Assembly: GCF_014219065.1 (NCBI RefSeq)
Contig: NZ_JACLGO010000002.1
Span: forward strand, 1-64,000
From: Halopseudomonas xiamenensis
GTDB lineage: Bacteria; Pseudomonadota; Gammaproteobacteria; Pseudomonadales; Pseudomonadaceae
Direction: 5' to 3'
Length of the DNA: 64,000 nt
Numbering within the stretch: the stretch's first letter is position 1; the number at the start of each line of letters is the position of its first letter. Position numbers and translations under genes: made by a program. The notes under the pieces are model-generated. The model did no database searches. It was not told where the DNA came from and saw only the letters and a list, made by a program, of their open reading frames with translations. Positions 9,615 through 17,290 of this stretch are shown here, one piece after another.

Positions 9615-9749
9615 CTACCTGCGCTCGGCTTTATCCTCGATCGCCTCGCCACCACGCTGAATATCCTTGCCGGCACCTGCCATGGTGTTACAGCCGGCCA
9701 TGAACAGAACCATCATTCCGAGCAATACTGACTTCAGTTTCAGACTCAT
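9615..9749 (-). CDS. entericidin A/B family lipoprotein
   Basis: Tiny outer-membrane or periplasmic lipoprotein of 44 aa. The start is the ATG at 9749, seven bases after GGAG; an upstream start at 9797 lacks support. The N-terminal hydrophobic stretch ends in the lipobox MAGC, and the mature part (NTMAGAGKDIQRGGEAIEDKA) is the family signature. Entericidins are linked to stress-induced lysis or membrane effects, and the role here is not shown. It has its own transcription unit. Confidence 0.9.
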   Translation of the reverse strand: MSLKLKSVLLGMMVLFMAGCNTMAGAGKDIQRGGEAIEDKAERR

Positions 9750-9980
9750 AGTGAACTCCAGCATTATTGTTGAGCACCAGTCACGCGCCGGGGGCAACGT
9801 GGGTCAGGCTGAATGGTGTGCAGCCAGAATTATTGACAGCGAAGGGGCAGGACAGGTTCATATCGTTGCGCTGGGGCCTGCGCGGCTCATTGCAAGATAA
9901 CTTTGCGCCTCGCTCGGCCACCCCAGCGGGAAACTGCTACCCTGAGCGGCTGTGAAGCGTCAGATAACAAGAGAGCGCCG

Positions 9981-11237
9981 ATGTCTGAGAATCCCAACCG
10001 CCCGAACATGGCAGTCACCGTACTGTGCGCCACCCTTACGTCCCTGGTCGTGATCGGGTTCGCCCGCCTGGCCTACGGCATCATCCTGCCGGCGATGCGC
10101 GCAGACCTTGGCCTGTCCTACCAGCAGGCCGGAATTCTCAGCACCGTTACGGCCCTGTGCTATGTCTGCTTTGTCATGGCCGGCGGCCTGGCCGCAGCCC
10201 GCTGGGGGGCGAAGGCCTCCATCCTGTTCGGCATGCTGACGGTAACGGTGGGGTTCCTGGGCCTGGCTGTTGCCAGCCACTTCTGGCTGGTGATGTTCCT
10301 CATGGGGTTGCTGGGGTTCGGTACCGCCTTCGCGTTCGCACCCATGGTGGCGCTGCTGGCGACCTGGTTTCCTGAACAGCGCGGGCTGGTCATCGGCTAC
10401 ATGACCAGCGGCGTCGGTATCAGCACCCTGGTGTCCGGTGTCCTGGTGCCCTTTCTGTTCGATGTATTCGGCGACCAGGGCTGGCGGGTCAGCTGGGGCG
10501 TGTTTGCCGCCGCCGCCCTGTCTGTCGCGGTCATGATCGCCCTGTTCGTACGCAACCCACCCAAGCCCAAAACCAGCAGCGCCGGTCCCCTGCCGTCGGA
10601 GGTGAAGTGGCGAATCTACCGCAACCCCCGGGTACTGATCGTAGCTACCACCTACGGCATCATCGGCCTGGGCTATATCGTCCAGACAGTGTTCATGATC
10701 AGCTTCATGGTCGAAAGCGGCCACAGCGAAGCCATCGCAGGACGCTATCTGGCAATGATGGGCCTGCTGTCCATCGCCGGCGGCCCGCTATGGGGCTGGT
10801 TGTCCGACTTCTGGGGCCGGGGCAACGCACTGGCCATGTGCATCTTCCTGGTGCTGGTAGCCGTAGCGTTGCCGATCATCGGCCAGACCCTGCCCCACTT
10901 CTTCTTCCACTTCCTGGTGATGGGCGCCTCGGTCAACGGCCTGTTCGCGCTGATCCAGACCAGTGCGACGGATCAGGTAGCGCCCCGCTACATCCCCATC
11001 GCGTTCAGCTTTGCCACCGTGTTCTTCGCTTTCGGCCAATTCCTCGGACCCGCCATCGCCGGCTGGTTGATAGAAACCTCCGGCGGCTTCATCGCGGCTT
11101 TCAGCTTTACTTTCGTGGTGCTGTCAGTGGGGTTTGGTTTGACGCTGTTGATACGGCGGTTTCCCAAGGAGTATGCGGTTGGGGAGCCGAAGGTGGGGGA
11201 GGTTCGCTCGTTGGCAGGGGCGGAAGTGGGGAAGTAA
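9981..11237 (+). CDS. MFS transporter (YbfB/YjiJ-like)
   Basis: Inner-membrane secondary transporter of 418 aa with 12 predicted membrane spans. The start is the ATG at 9981 after an AAGAGAG site; an earlier in-frame start would add a 26-residue tail with no signal. The loop between spans 2 and 3 reads GLAAARWGAKASILFG, a weak form of the MFS motif A. The span-4/5 region contains TWFPEQRGLVIGYMTSGVGIST, typical of the CynX/YbfB-like branch. Substrate is unknown. It stands alone, followed at once by a 14-bp inverted repeat. Confidence 0.85.
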   Translation: MSENPNRPNMAVTVLCATLTSLVVIGFARLAYGIILPAMRADLGLSYQQAGILSTVTALCYVCFVMAGGLAAARWGAKASILFGMLTVTVGFLGLAVASHFWLVMFLMGLLGFGTAFAFAPMVALLATWFPEQRGLVIGYMTSGVGISTLVSGVLVPFLFDVFGDQGWRVSWGVFAAAALSVAVMIALFVRNPPKPKTSSAGPLPSEVKWRIYRNPRVLIVATTYGIIGLGYIVQTVFMISFMVESGHSEAIAGRYLAMMGLLSIAGGPLWGWLSDFWGRGNALAMCIFLVLVAVALPIIGQTLPHFFFHFLVMGASVNGLFALIQTSATDQVAPRYIPIAFSFATVFFAFGQFLGPAIAGWLIETSGGFIAAFSFTFVVLSVGFGLTLLIRRFPKEYAVGEPKVGEVRSLAGAEVGK

Positions 11238-11278
11238 ATGGTGTAAATTCAGCCGCCAAGTGGATGAATTTACACCAT
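11238..11278. repeat. perfect 14-bp inverted repeat with 13-base spacer
   Basis: ATGGTGTAAATTCA (11238-11251) and its exact reverse complement (11265-11278) frame a 13-base spacer and start on the base after the MFS stop codon. It could be a terminator-like hairpin or the end of a lost mobile element. Neither a T-run nor a transposase is present. Confidence 0.75.
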
Positions 11279-11348
11279 GCTGCCACGCCAGATTCGTGAT
11301 GTTGCGCGGGATACACTCGATGATCCGGGACGCAGACAGGAGACCCCC

Positions 11349-11939
11349 ATGATTCACCTGCATTGCACACAAAAGCTGTTCAGCAAACTGCCGGTCGATA
11401 CCAACGGACGGCTGCCGAATACCCGAGCCCGACCGCTGGCAGCCAACGATACTGGAGATAGCCCATTGAGTGGCTGGCACGCCAACCTGCTTAGCCTGCA
11501 ACGGCGCAACTGCCTGTTGTTCGTCCACGACACTACCCGCTTGCCGGTGCTGCTCACCTGTCTGACCAAATCGGATTTTGCCGAACTGGATTACCTTTTT
11601 CAGGATGGCTTGATGAATCTCCTGCTCAAGGGCGGCGCAAATCAGGCGCAACTGGACACAGCGGCTCGTGCTCTCACTCCACTGCAGTGCGACACCACCT
11701 GCAGCCGCTCGGTGCAAGGCACGCTGAATTATATGAAGCAACAGCTGGATCACCTGCTGTGGTACGACAACCTGGCAGTGACCGATCTCAGCTCTTATCA
11801 CGCCAGCTTCTGGCTCGCTGATCGGCCATGCGGAGTGAAGGGCAGCAAGGATTTTATCTGGCCGCTGAAGGCCATGTTGGCGCTGTTGGATGAATTGGTT
11901 ACGCGAGGGTCATCTGGGCTGGCGCCCCCCATGCGCTGA
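11349..11939 (+). CDS. DUF6933-like protein of unknown function
   Basis: The 196-aa soluble protein resembles a family of short proteins starting MI.LHCT.KL and containing WHANLL..QRR.C.LFVHD (here about 45-66), a LTKSDFAELDYLFQDGLMN segment and a HHLLW-like helix. I recognise this as DUF6933 from memory, without a search. The start at 11349 follows CAGGAG. No catalytic residues are obvious. It converges on a toxin-antitoxin pair inside a small accessory block and may be part of the same mobile or defence-related cargo. Confidence 0.7.
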   Translation: MIHLHCTQKLFSKLPVDTNGRLPNTRARPLAANDTGDSPLSGWHANLLSLQRRNCLLFVHDTTRLPVLLTCLTKSDFAELDYLFQDGLMNLLLKGGANQAQLDTAARALTPLQCDTTCSRSVQGTLNYMKQQLDHLLWYDNLAVTDLSSYHASFWLADRPCGVKGSKDFIWPLKAMLALLDELVTRGSSGLAPPMR

Positions 11940-11960
11940 CCGAGCAGCTGTCAAAAAACT

Positions 11961-12236
11961 CTACGGGTATTCCCGCCGAGCATGCAGCACCCGCAGGATA
12001 TCGATGAACTCGATGTCCACCTGATAAACCACCAGATAATTTGGATGGACGACCGCCTCATGAGTACCGGGTACCCTTCCGTCTCTGAAGATAAGGGGCG
12101 CGCTCGGAAGGCTCTCAACAGTGCGCAATATCTCTGCGTGTAGAGAGGCCGCTGCGATGGAGTTACGCTGGTCTATGTAATCGATGATCTCAACCAGGTC
12201 GCTGGTGGCTTCCTCAGACCAGCGGACGGCCAGCAC
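11961..12236 (-). CDS. type II toxin, RelE/ParE superfamily
   Basis: Small toxin of about 91 aa. Family features are the N-terminal W-S-E-E-A-T-S-D-L-x-E-I-I-D-Y-I helix, the central FRDGRVPGTHEAVVHPNYLVVYQV strand pair and the C-terminal ILRVLHARREYP. The VLHARR.YP end is typical of ParE (gyrase-directed) and some RelE proteins. I take the GTG at 12236, preceded by AAGGAA, as the start; a TTG at 12257 is an alternative. It overlaps the antitoxin gene by 23 bases. Gyrase versus ribosome as target cannot be told from sequence. Confidence 0.85.
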   Translation of the reverse strand: MLAVRWSEEATSDLVEIIDYIDQRNSIAAASLHAEILRTVESLPSAPLIFRDGRVPGTHEAVVHPNYLVVYQVDIEFIDILRVLHARREYP

Positions 12237-12414
12237 GAGCGTTCCTTCGCTTCTCAAGCTCCGTCCTCACTTTCGCCATGGCGTCATCGTGGGCCAGTCT
12301 TGGCTTGGTGCTGTTCATCGCTTCCTGCACCTTGGCACGGAACCAGCGATCATGGCTGGCTGCCTGCTCCTCGGTATCGAACTCGGAAACGATCGGTGAT
12401 AAATGGGTACTCAT
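12214..12414 (-). CDS. antitoxin, PaaA2/stability-determinant type
   Basis: The 66-aa charged, helical protein reads SPIVSEFDTEEQAASHDRWFRAKVQEAM near its start, which matches the short PaaA2-like antitoxins paired with ParE toxins. These lack a classical DNA-binding domain in some systems, and none is evident here. The ATG at 12414 follows AGAGG. First gene of the pair, overlapping the toxin gene, the usual antitoxin-first order. Confidence 0.82.
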   Translation of the reverse strand: MSTHLSPIVSEFDTEEQAASHDRWFRAKVQEAMNSTKPRLAHDDAMAKVRTELEKRRNARAGRPLV

Positions 12415-12437
12415 GGTTTATTTCCTCTGTTCAACGC

Positions 12438-12443
12438 AGTATA
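12438..12443 (-). promoter_or_regulatory. candidate -10 box of the toxin-antitoxin promoter
   Basis: TATACT on the minus strand, about 25 bases before the antitoxin start, lies inside a GTATAC palindrome that could serve as an autoregulatory site. The -35 is poor. Confidence 0.4.
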
Positions 12444-12657
12444 CAACTTCATTCAGCTACTGCTCAGAGTGGATGCTCATTCTGCGACCTGGTCGAGCAG
12501 AGCTATGTACCGAATAGCACTGGTGCAGCGAGAAGCGCATCCCGGCTGCCCTTGACCGGCCGTGTCAGAAAGATACATTGATGATTGCAGCTATCCGGCA
12601 TCCCACTTACGATTGGGATTGACGGCAGCATGAGATCACGTTTGGAGCAGTGCGTGC

Positions 12658-13737
12658 ATGGATACAACCGGCGTCAAGGATGGACCGCAGTCGCAATTCT
12701 GGCTGATGTGCAGGCGCTGCTGCATCATGGCTGGCAGCGTGGACGTCGCATTTTTCTTTATCTTTCATTACCTTGGTTCACCCATTCTGGCATGGGTGAA
12801 CGTAGTAAGCGTCGCAATGTACGCGATTGCCTACCATGCCCTGAAACGGCGACGCAACCGCCTGGCCTTGGCACTGATCTGGCTGGAAGTCTTGGCACAC
12901 ACCGTACTGGGCACCGTGTTGATCGGCTGGGGCAGTGGTTTCCACTACTATCTCCTGATGTTTATCCCGGCACTTTTTGCCGGAAATCGATCGGTACGCA
13001 CGGCTGGCGTTTCGGTGCTCTGCCTCTGGCTATTCTATGCCGCACTCAGCATCACCACGCATTTTGACCCCATCCAGCCGATCTCGGATGGCGCTCTCAC
13101 CGGGGTGCATCTGTTCAATCTGGCCGTTTTGTTCTTAATGACCAGCTACCTCTCGGTCTACTACATGAACATGGTGAAGCGGGCACATCAGGGGCTGCGT
13201 TGTATGGCTACCACCGATCCGCTAACCCAGCTTTTCAACCGCCGGCATATGATGGAAATGGCTGCTCATGACATTTCCATCCATGACCAGCACAGCCGGT
13301 TGCTGGCTTTCCTGTTGATGGACGTAGATCATTTCAAACAGCTCAATGATCGCTTCGGGCACAACCTGGGCGACCGCGTCCTATGTAAAATCAGCGAGAT
13401 CATCCAGAGCGCCCTGCGCGAAGACGATTATGTTGGCCGTTGGGGCGGGGAGGAGTTCCTCGCAGTATTGCCCGATAGCGACTCCCACCAGGCCGCAATG
13501 ATTGCCGAGCGTGTGCGGGCTGCAGTAGCTGAACACGACTGGGGCCAGCTCGGTCTGAATACTGCTGTCACCCTGAGCATCGGAGTCAGCCACTACCTCC
13601 CCGGGGAAAGTTTCACTGAAAGCGTGGCTCGTGCTGACACCGCGCTGTACGTCAGCAAAGCAAGTGGCCGCAATCGGGTGGAAGCCGCAGACAGCATCAG
13701 AAATGCGCCTGTTGATGCAGTGAGTTCGAGCGTCTGA
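12658..13737 (+). CDS. membrane diguanylate cyclase (GGDEF)
   Basis: Makes cyclic di-GMP from two GTP. The 359-aa protein has about six N-terminal membrane helices (about 25-170), then a GGDEF domain. The active-site motif is GGEEF at 263-267, a functional variant. The inhibitory I-site RxxD (REDD, 254-257) sits the canonical five residues upstream, so product inhibition is likely. The start at 12658 follows GGAG at ten bases. Monocistronic by position. What the membrane domain senses is unknown. Confidence 0.92.
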   Translation: MDTTGVKDGPQSQFWLMCRRCCIMAGSVDVAFFFIFHYLGSPILAWVNVVSVAMYAIAYHALKRRRNRLALALIWLEVLAHTVLGTVLIGWGSGFHYYLLMFIPALFAGNRSVRTAGVSVLCLWLFYAALSITTHFDPIQPISDGALTGVHLFNLAVLFLMTSYLSVYYMNMVKRAHQGLRCMATTDPLTQLFNRRHMMEMAAHDISIHDQHSRLLAFLLMDVDHFKQLNDRFGHNLGDRVLCKISEIIQSALREDDYVGRWGGEEFLAVLPDSDSHQAAMIAERVRAAVAEHDWGQLGLNTAVTLSIGVSHYLPGESFTESVARADTALYVSKASGRNRVEAADSIRNAPVDAVSSSV

Positions 13738-13785
13738 CCCCATGCCAGGCTGGAGCGCCTGGTAACGGTGAACGCCATTTTCTAT

Positions 13786-14466
13786 TCAGAGTTCCAGCGC
13801 CCCCAGCGGTCCATCTGACAGTGGCATCTCATGCAACAACACGCCGCCATAACACACCTGCAACCAGCCCTCGCGCTCCAGTTGCTTGAGCGCCTTGGTC
13901 ACGCTCGGGCGGGCGGCGCCGAGCAGCAGGCCGAGCTGTTCCTGATTGACCCGGATCAGGCGGCGGTCAGCCCGCTCGCCAGGCTCGGTCAACGCCAGGT
14001 ATTCGATATAGCGCACCAGGCGCTGTTTCAGCGACAGTACGCTGGCACCTTCGAGCGCGCTGAAGGCCAGGCGCAGACGGTGGGCCAGCATGCGGTTGAG
14101 GGCACGGGGGATTTCTGCGTGATGCTGGCACAGCAGGTCGAAATCAGCCTTGGCCAGCCACCGGGTGCTGACCTGGCCCTGGGCGATGGCGTGGTTGCCG
14201 CGCGGCAGGCCGTCGAGCAGGCTCAGATCGCCCAGCCAGTCACCGGGATGCAACAGGCTGAGCACGAATTCACGACCATCGGACGTGTAGTTGCAGATGC
14301 GCACGCAGCCCTGCAGCAATTGAAACAGGCCGGTGCCGGTTTCGCCGGGCAGGTACAGAGCCTGGCCATCGCGGTAGCGGCGCGGGTAGCTGCGCTCCTG
14401 CACGCGTTGAATCAGCTCGGCGGGCAGGCTGGCGGTCCAGTTGTGCAGATCGGTGGTGGTAGGCAT
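13786..14466 (-). CDS. Crp/Fnr-family transcriptional regulator
   Basis: Regulator of 226 aa with a cyclic-nucleotide-binding-like beta barrel (about 15-130; PGETGTGLFQLLQGCVRI, LLHPGDWLGDLSLLDG) and a winged HTH (about 148-212; EQLGLLLGAARPSVTKALKQLE). It lacks the N-terminal Cys cluster of FNR/ANR, and the recognition helix does not carry the E-xx-SR pattern of FNR. The start at 14466 is chosen because upstream coding would run through a promoter-like gap; the ribosome site is weak. It is divergent from the 2-hydroxyacid oxidase genes and probably controls them. Confidence 0.88.
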   Translation of the reverse strand: MPTTTDLHNWTASLPAELIQRVQERSYPRRYRDGQALYLPGETGTGLFQLLQGCVRICNYTSDGREFVLSLLHPGDWLGDLSLLDGLPRGNHAIAQGQVSTRWLAKADFDLLCQHHAEIPRALNRMLAHRLRLAFSALEGASVLSLKQRLVRYIEYLALTEPGERADRRLIRVNQEQLGLLLGAARPSVTKALKQLEREGWLQVCYGGVLLHEMPLSDGPLGALEL

Positions 14467-14526
14467 AGGCGGCTCGGCGGTTGGAGCAGGCTCTAGCCAT
14501 TGTCGTTCAGACTGGCGCCGGGCAAC

Positions 14527-14540
14527 TTGATGAAGGTCAA
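14527..14540. promoter_or_regulatory. candidate FNR/Crp-type operator in the divergent gap
   Basis: TTGAT-GAAG-GTCAA matches the TTGAT-N4-ATCAA palindrome at nine of ten fixed positions. It lies between the Crp/Fnr-type regulator and the hydroxyacid oxidase gene, where either start could be controlled. Confidence 0.5.
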
Positions 14541-14623
14541 ATCGGCACGATTGTAACCTTGGTTGCAGACCGGCCAGCGTGGTCGGCTGAGGATGAGGGG
14601 TCCATTCCAATGGGAGCCCGTAC

Positions 14624-15829
14624 ATGCCACTGCCACCTGCACTGAAGCAGTATCTCAATATCGCCGACCTACACCACGAGGCACGGCGGCGCCTGCCGTT
14701 GCCGGTCTACCAGTATCTGGAGCGTGGCTCCGACGACGAATACAGCCTGCGCAACAACACCAGCGCCTTCGATCACTACCAGTTGCAACCGCATGCGCTG
14801 GCGGATGTCAGCCGTATCGACACCCGCACCCGGGTGTTCGGCTGCGAGATCGACTGGCCGGTGATACTGGCACCCACCGGCATGAGCCGGCTGTTTCATC
14901 CCGACGGTGAACTGGCGGTGGCGCGGGCGGCGGCGCAGGCCGGCAGCCTGTACTGCGCCTCGACCTTTTCCAGCACCGACCTGGAAAGCATCGCCGCCGC
15001 CAGCCAGGGGCCGAAGATGTTCCAGGTCTACGTGGTTACCGACCAGCAGCTCAACAACCAGTTGATCGAGCGGGCGCGCAACGCCGGCTACGAGGCCATG
15101 TGCCTGACCGTCGATACCGTGGTCGGCGGCAACCGCGAAGCGGTGGCGCGCGCCGGCATGAGCATACCGCCGGCCCTGAGCTTGAAGAGCATGTTGCAAT
15201 TCGCCGCCCGCCCGCGCTGGGTGTGGAGCTACCTGAGCAGGCCGAAGTGGGATCTGGCCAACCTCTCCGAGCGCATCCGCCCAGGCCGGAACGGCAAGCG
15301 CGACATGGCCAGCTACCTTGGTGGTCTGCTCGAGCGGCGGCTCGACTGGACGCATGCCGAGCGCATCATCCGCCAGTGGAATGGGCCCTTCGCAATCAAG
15401 GGCATCATGTCCGTCGCCGACGCCCGGCGCGCGCGGGAGATTGGCGCCAGCGCCATCTTCATTTCCAACCACGGAGGCCGCCAGCTCGATTGCACCCCGG
15501 CGCCGATCGAACTGGTGGCGGAGATCCGCGCCGCGCTCGGAGCGGATATCGAGATCATCGTCGACGGCGGCATTCGCCGTGGCACCCATATTCTCAAGGC
15601 GCTGGCGATGGGCGCCAATGCCTGCAGCATCGGCCGGCCCTACCTTTACGGCCTGGCCGTCGCCGGTCAGGCCGGTGTCGAGCATGCGCTGCGATTGCTG
15701 CGCGCCGAGCTGGAACGCGACATGACCCTGAGCGGCTGCGCCAGCATCGCGGCCATCACCGCTGACCTGGTGCGCGACCCGGCGCCGCGGCTGCGCCCCA
15801 TTCCGACTACCCGGGAGGTATCCCCATGA
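14624..15829 (+). CDS. FMN-dependent alpha-hydroxyacid oxidase/dehydrogenase (LldD/MdlB family)
   Basis: Oxidises an L-2-hydroxyacid to the 2-ketoacid. The 401-aa FMN TIM-barrel has the N-terminal LPLPVYQYLERGSDDEYSLRNN segment (about 24-45). The flavin-site strand PVILAPTGMSRLFHPDGE, QVYVV and LTVDT follow, then the catalytic-base motif SNHGGRQLD (His at 283) and DGGIRRGTHILKALAMGA. Lactate, mandelate and glycolate enzymes all share these features, so the substrate is open. Its stop overlaps the next start by four bases (ATGA), so the two oxidoreductases are translationally coupled. Confidence 0.9.
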   Translation: MPLPPALKQYLNIADLHHEARRRLPLPVYQYLERGSDDEYSLRNNTSAFDHYQLQPHALADVSRIDTRTRVFGCEIDWPVILAPTGMSRLFHPDGELAVARAAAQAGSLYCASTFSSTDLESIAAASQGPKMFQVYVVTDQQLNNQLIERARNAGYEAMCLTVDTVVGGNREAVARAGMSIPPALSLKSMLQFAARPRWVWSYLSRPKWDLANLSERIRPGRNGKRDMASYLGGLLERRLDWTHAERIIRQWNGPFAIKGIMSVADARRAREIGASAIFISNHGGRQLDCTPAPIELVAEIRAALGADIEIIVDGGIRRGTHILKALAMGANACSIGRPYLYGLAVAGQAGVEHALRLLRAELERDMTLSGCASIAAITADLVRDPAPRLRPIPTTREVSP

Positions 15830-17226
15830 AGACCCTATTCGACCGCTTGCAACCGGGACTGCTCACTATCCTAGGTGACAGTGGTCTGCTGACCGGCGCC
15901 GATGTGGCGCAGCGCAGCGACAGCTGGACTGGCCGCGACCCGTGCCAGGCGCTGGGCGTAGCCCTGCCGCGGAATACCGCCGAGGTCGCGGCGATACTGA
16001 GGTTGTGCCACCGGGCAGGGCTGCCGGTGGTGCCGCAGGCCGGCAAGACCACCCTGGTCCAGGGCTGTGCGACCCGTGGCGAGGAGCTGGTATTGTCGCT
16101 GGAGCGGATGAATGCCATCGAAGACTGTGACGCCGTTGCCGCGACCATGACGGTGCAGGCCGGCGTGCCGCTGCAACGTATCCAGGAACGCGCCGAGGCC
16201 GAGGGCCTTATGTTCCCGGTCGATCTCGGTGCGCGTGGCTCCTGCACTATCGGCGGCAATATCGCCACCAACGCTGGCGGTATCCGCGTCATTCGCTATG
16301 GCATGACCCGTCAGCAGGTGCTCGGGCTGGAGGTGGTGCTGGCCGATGGCAGCGTACTCGATTCGATGAACGCCATGCTCAAGAACAATGCCGGCTACGA
16401 TCTCAAGCAGCTGTTCATCGGCAGCGAGGGCACCCTGGGTATCGTCACCCGTGCCTGCCTGCGTCTGCAGCCGCGTCCGCTCAGCGAACAGACGGCGATG
16501 CTGGCGGTTGGCTCGTTCGCCGCCCTCGGCAAGCTGTTGCGGCGCGCGGGTGAGTTATTGGGCGGACAACTGAGCGCCTTCGAGGTGATGTGGCAGAGCC
16601 ATTACCAGCTGGTGGCGGTCGACTCGGGCCGCCACGCTGCGCCGCTGCCCGCGCACTTCCCCTACTACGTGCTGGTCGAGACCCTGGGGAGTGATCCGCA
16701 GCGTGATACCGAGCTGTTCCAACAGGCCATGGAGCGGGTCATGGAGGAGAGTCTGGCCGAGGATGCGGTGATTGCTCAATCGAGGGCACAGCGTGACGCG
16801 CTGTGGGCGATCCGCGAGGATATTCCGGCGCTGATGCTGGCGATGAATTCGCCACTGTCCTATGACATCAGCCTGCCGATCGGGCACATGGAACGCTATG
16901 TGGGCGAGTTGGAGCAGGCGCTGCGCAGGACCTGGGGCGAGCAGGCTCGACTGCTGGTATTCGGTCACCTGGGTGACGGTAACCTGCACCTGGCAATCAG
17001 TGTCGGCGAAGATACCCCGGAGAACCGTGCCGCGCTTACCGAGCTGGTCTACCGGCCCTTGCAGGTACTCAATGGTTCGATTTCAGCCGAACACGGCATC
17101 GGCCTGGAGAAACGGGCCTACCTGGGCTACTCGCGCAATGCCGGGGAAATCGCCCTGATGCGTCTGCTCAAGCAGACCCTGGACCCCAAGGGCATCCTCA
17201 ATCCGGGCAAGGTGCTGGGCAACTGA
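15826..17226 (+). CDS. FAD-linked 2-hydroxyacid dehydrogenase (GlcD/LDH-D family)
   Basis: Oxidises a D-2-hydroxyacid with FAD. The 466-aa protein has the PCMH FAD fold: PVVPQAGKTTLVQGC at about 67-81, then DLGARGSCTIGGNIATNAGG and GSEGTLGIVTRACLRL. The C-terminal domain carries the metal/substrate motif HLGDGNLHLAIS and ends in SAEHGIGLEKR...LDPKGILNPGKVL. Full length for the family. It is coupled to the L-specific FMN enzyme upstream, so the pair could convert both enantiomers of one hydroxyacid to the same ketoacid (inference). Confidence 0.9.
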   Translation: MKTLFDRLQPGLLTILGDSGLLTGADVAQRSDSWTGRDPCQALGVALPRNTAEVAAILRLCHRAGLPVVPQAGKTTLVQGCATRGEELVLSLERMNAIEDCDAVAATMTVQAGVPLQRIQERAEAEGLMFPVDLGARGSCTIGGNIATNAGGIRVIRYGMTRQQVLGLEVVLADGSVLDSMNAMLKNNAGYDLKQLFIGSEGTLGIVTRACLRLQPRPLSEQTAMLAVGSFAALGKLLRRAGELLGGQLSAFEVMWQSHYQLVAVDSGRHAAPLPAHFPYYVLVETLGSDPQRDTELFQQAMERVMEESLAEDAVIAQSRAQRDALWAIREDIPALMLAMNSPLSYDISLPIGHMERYVGELEQALRRTWGEQARLLVFGHLGDGNLHLAISVGEDTPENRAALTELVYRPLQVLNGSISAEHGIGLEKRAYLGYSRNAGEIALMRLLKQTLDPKGILNPGKVLGN

Positions 17227-17232
17227 GAATGA

Positions 17233-17256
17233 GTGGGGAGCCGGCTGGCTCCCCAC
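17233..17256. terminator. hairpin terminator between convergent genes
   Basis: Perfect 10-bp stem GTGGGGAGCC / GGCTCCCCAC with a 4-base loop lies between the convergent FAD dehydrogenase and ThDP enzyme genes and can serve both strands. No long T-run. Confidence 0.65.
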
Positions 17257-17290
17257 ACACCCTGCTCGATCAGCGCTGCACCTGGGCTGG

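Noticed and set aside
11238-11278. Complete insertion sequence
   Set aside because: There are inverted repeats but no transposase and only 13 bases between the arms.
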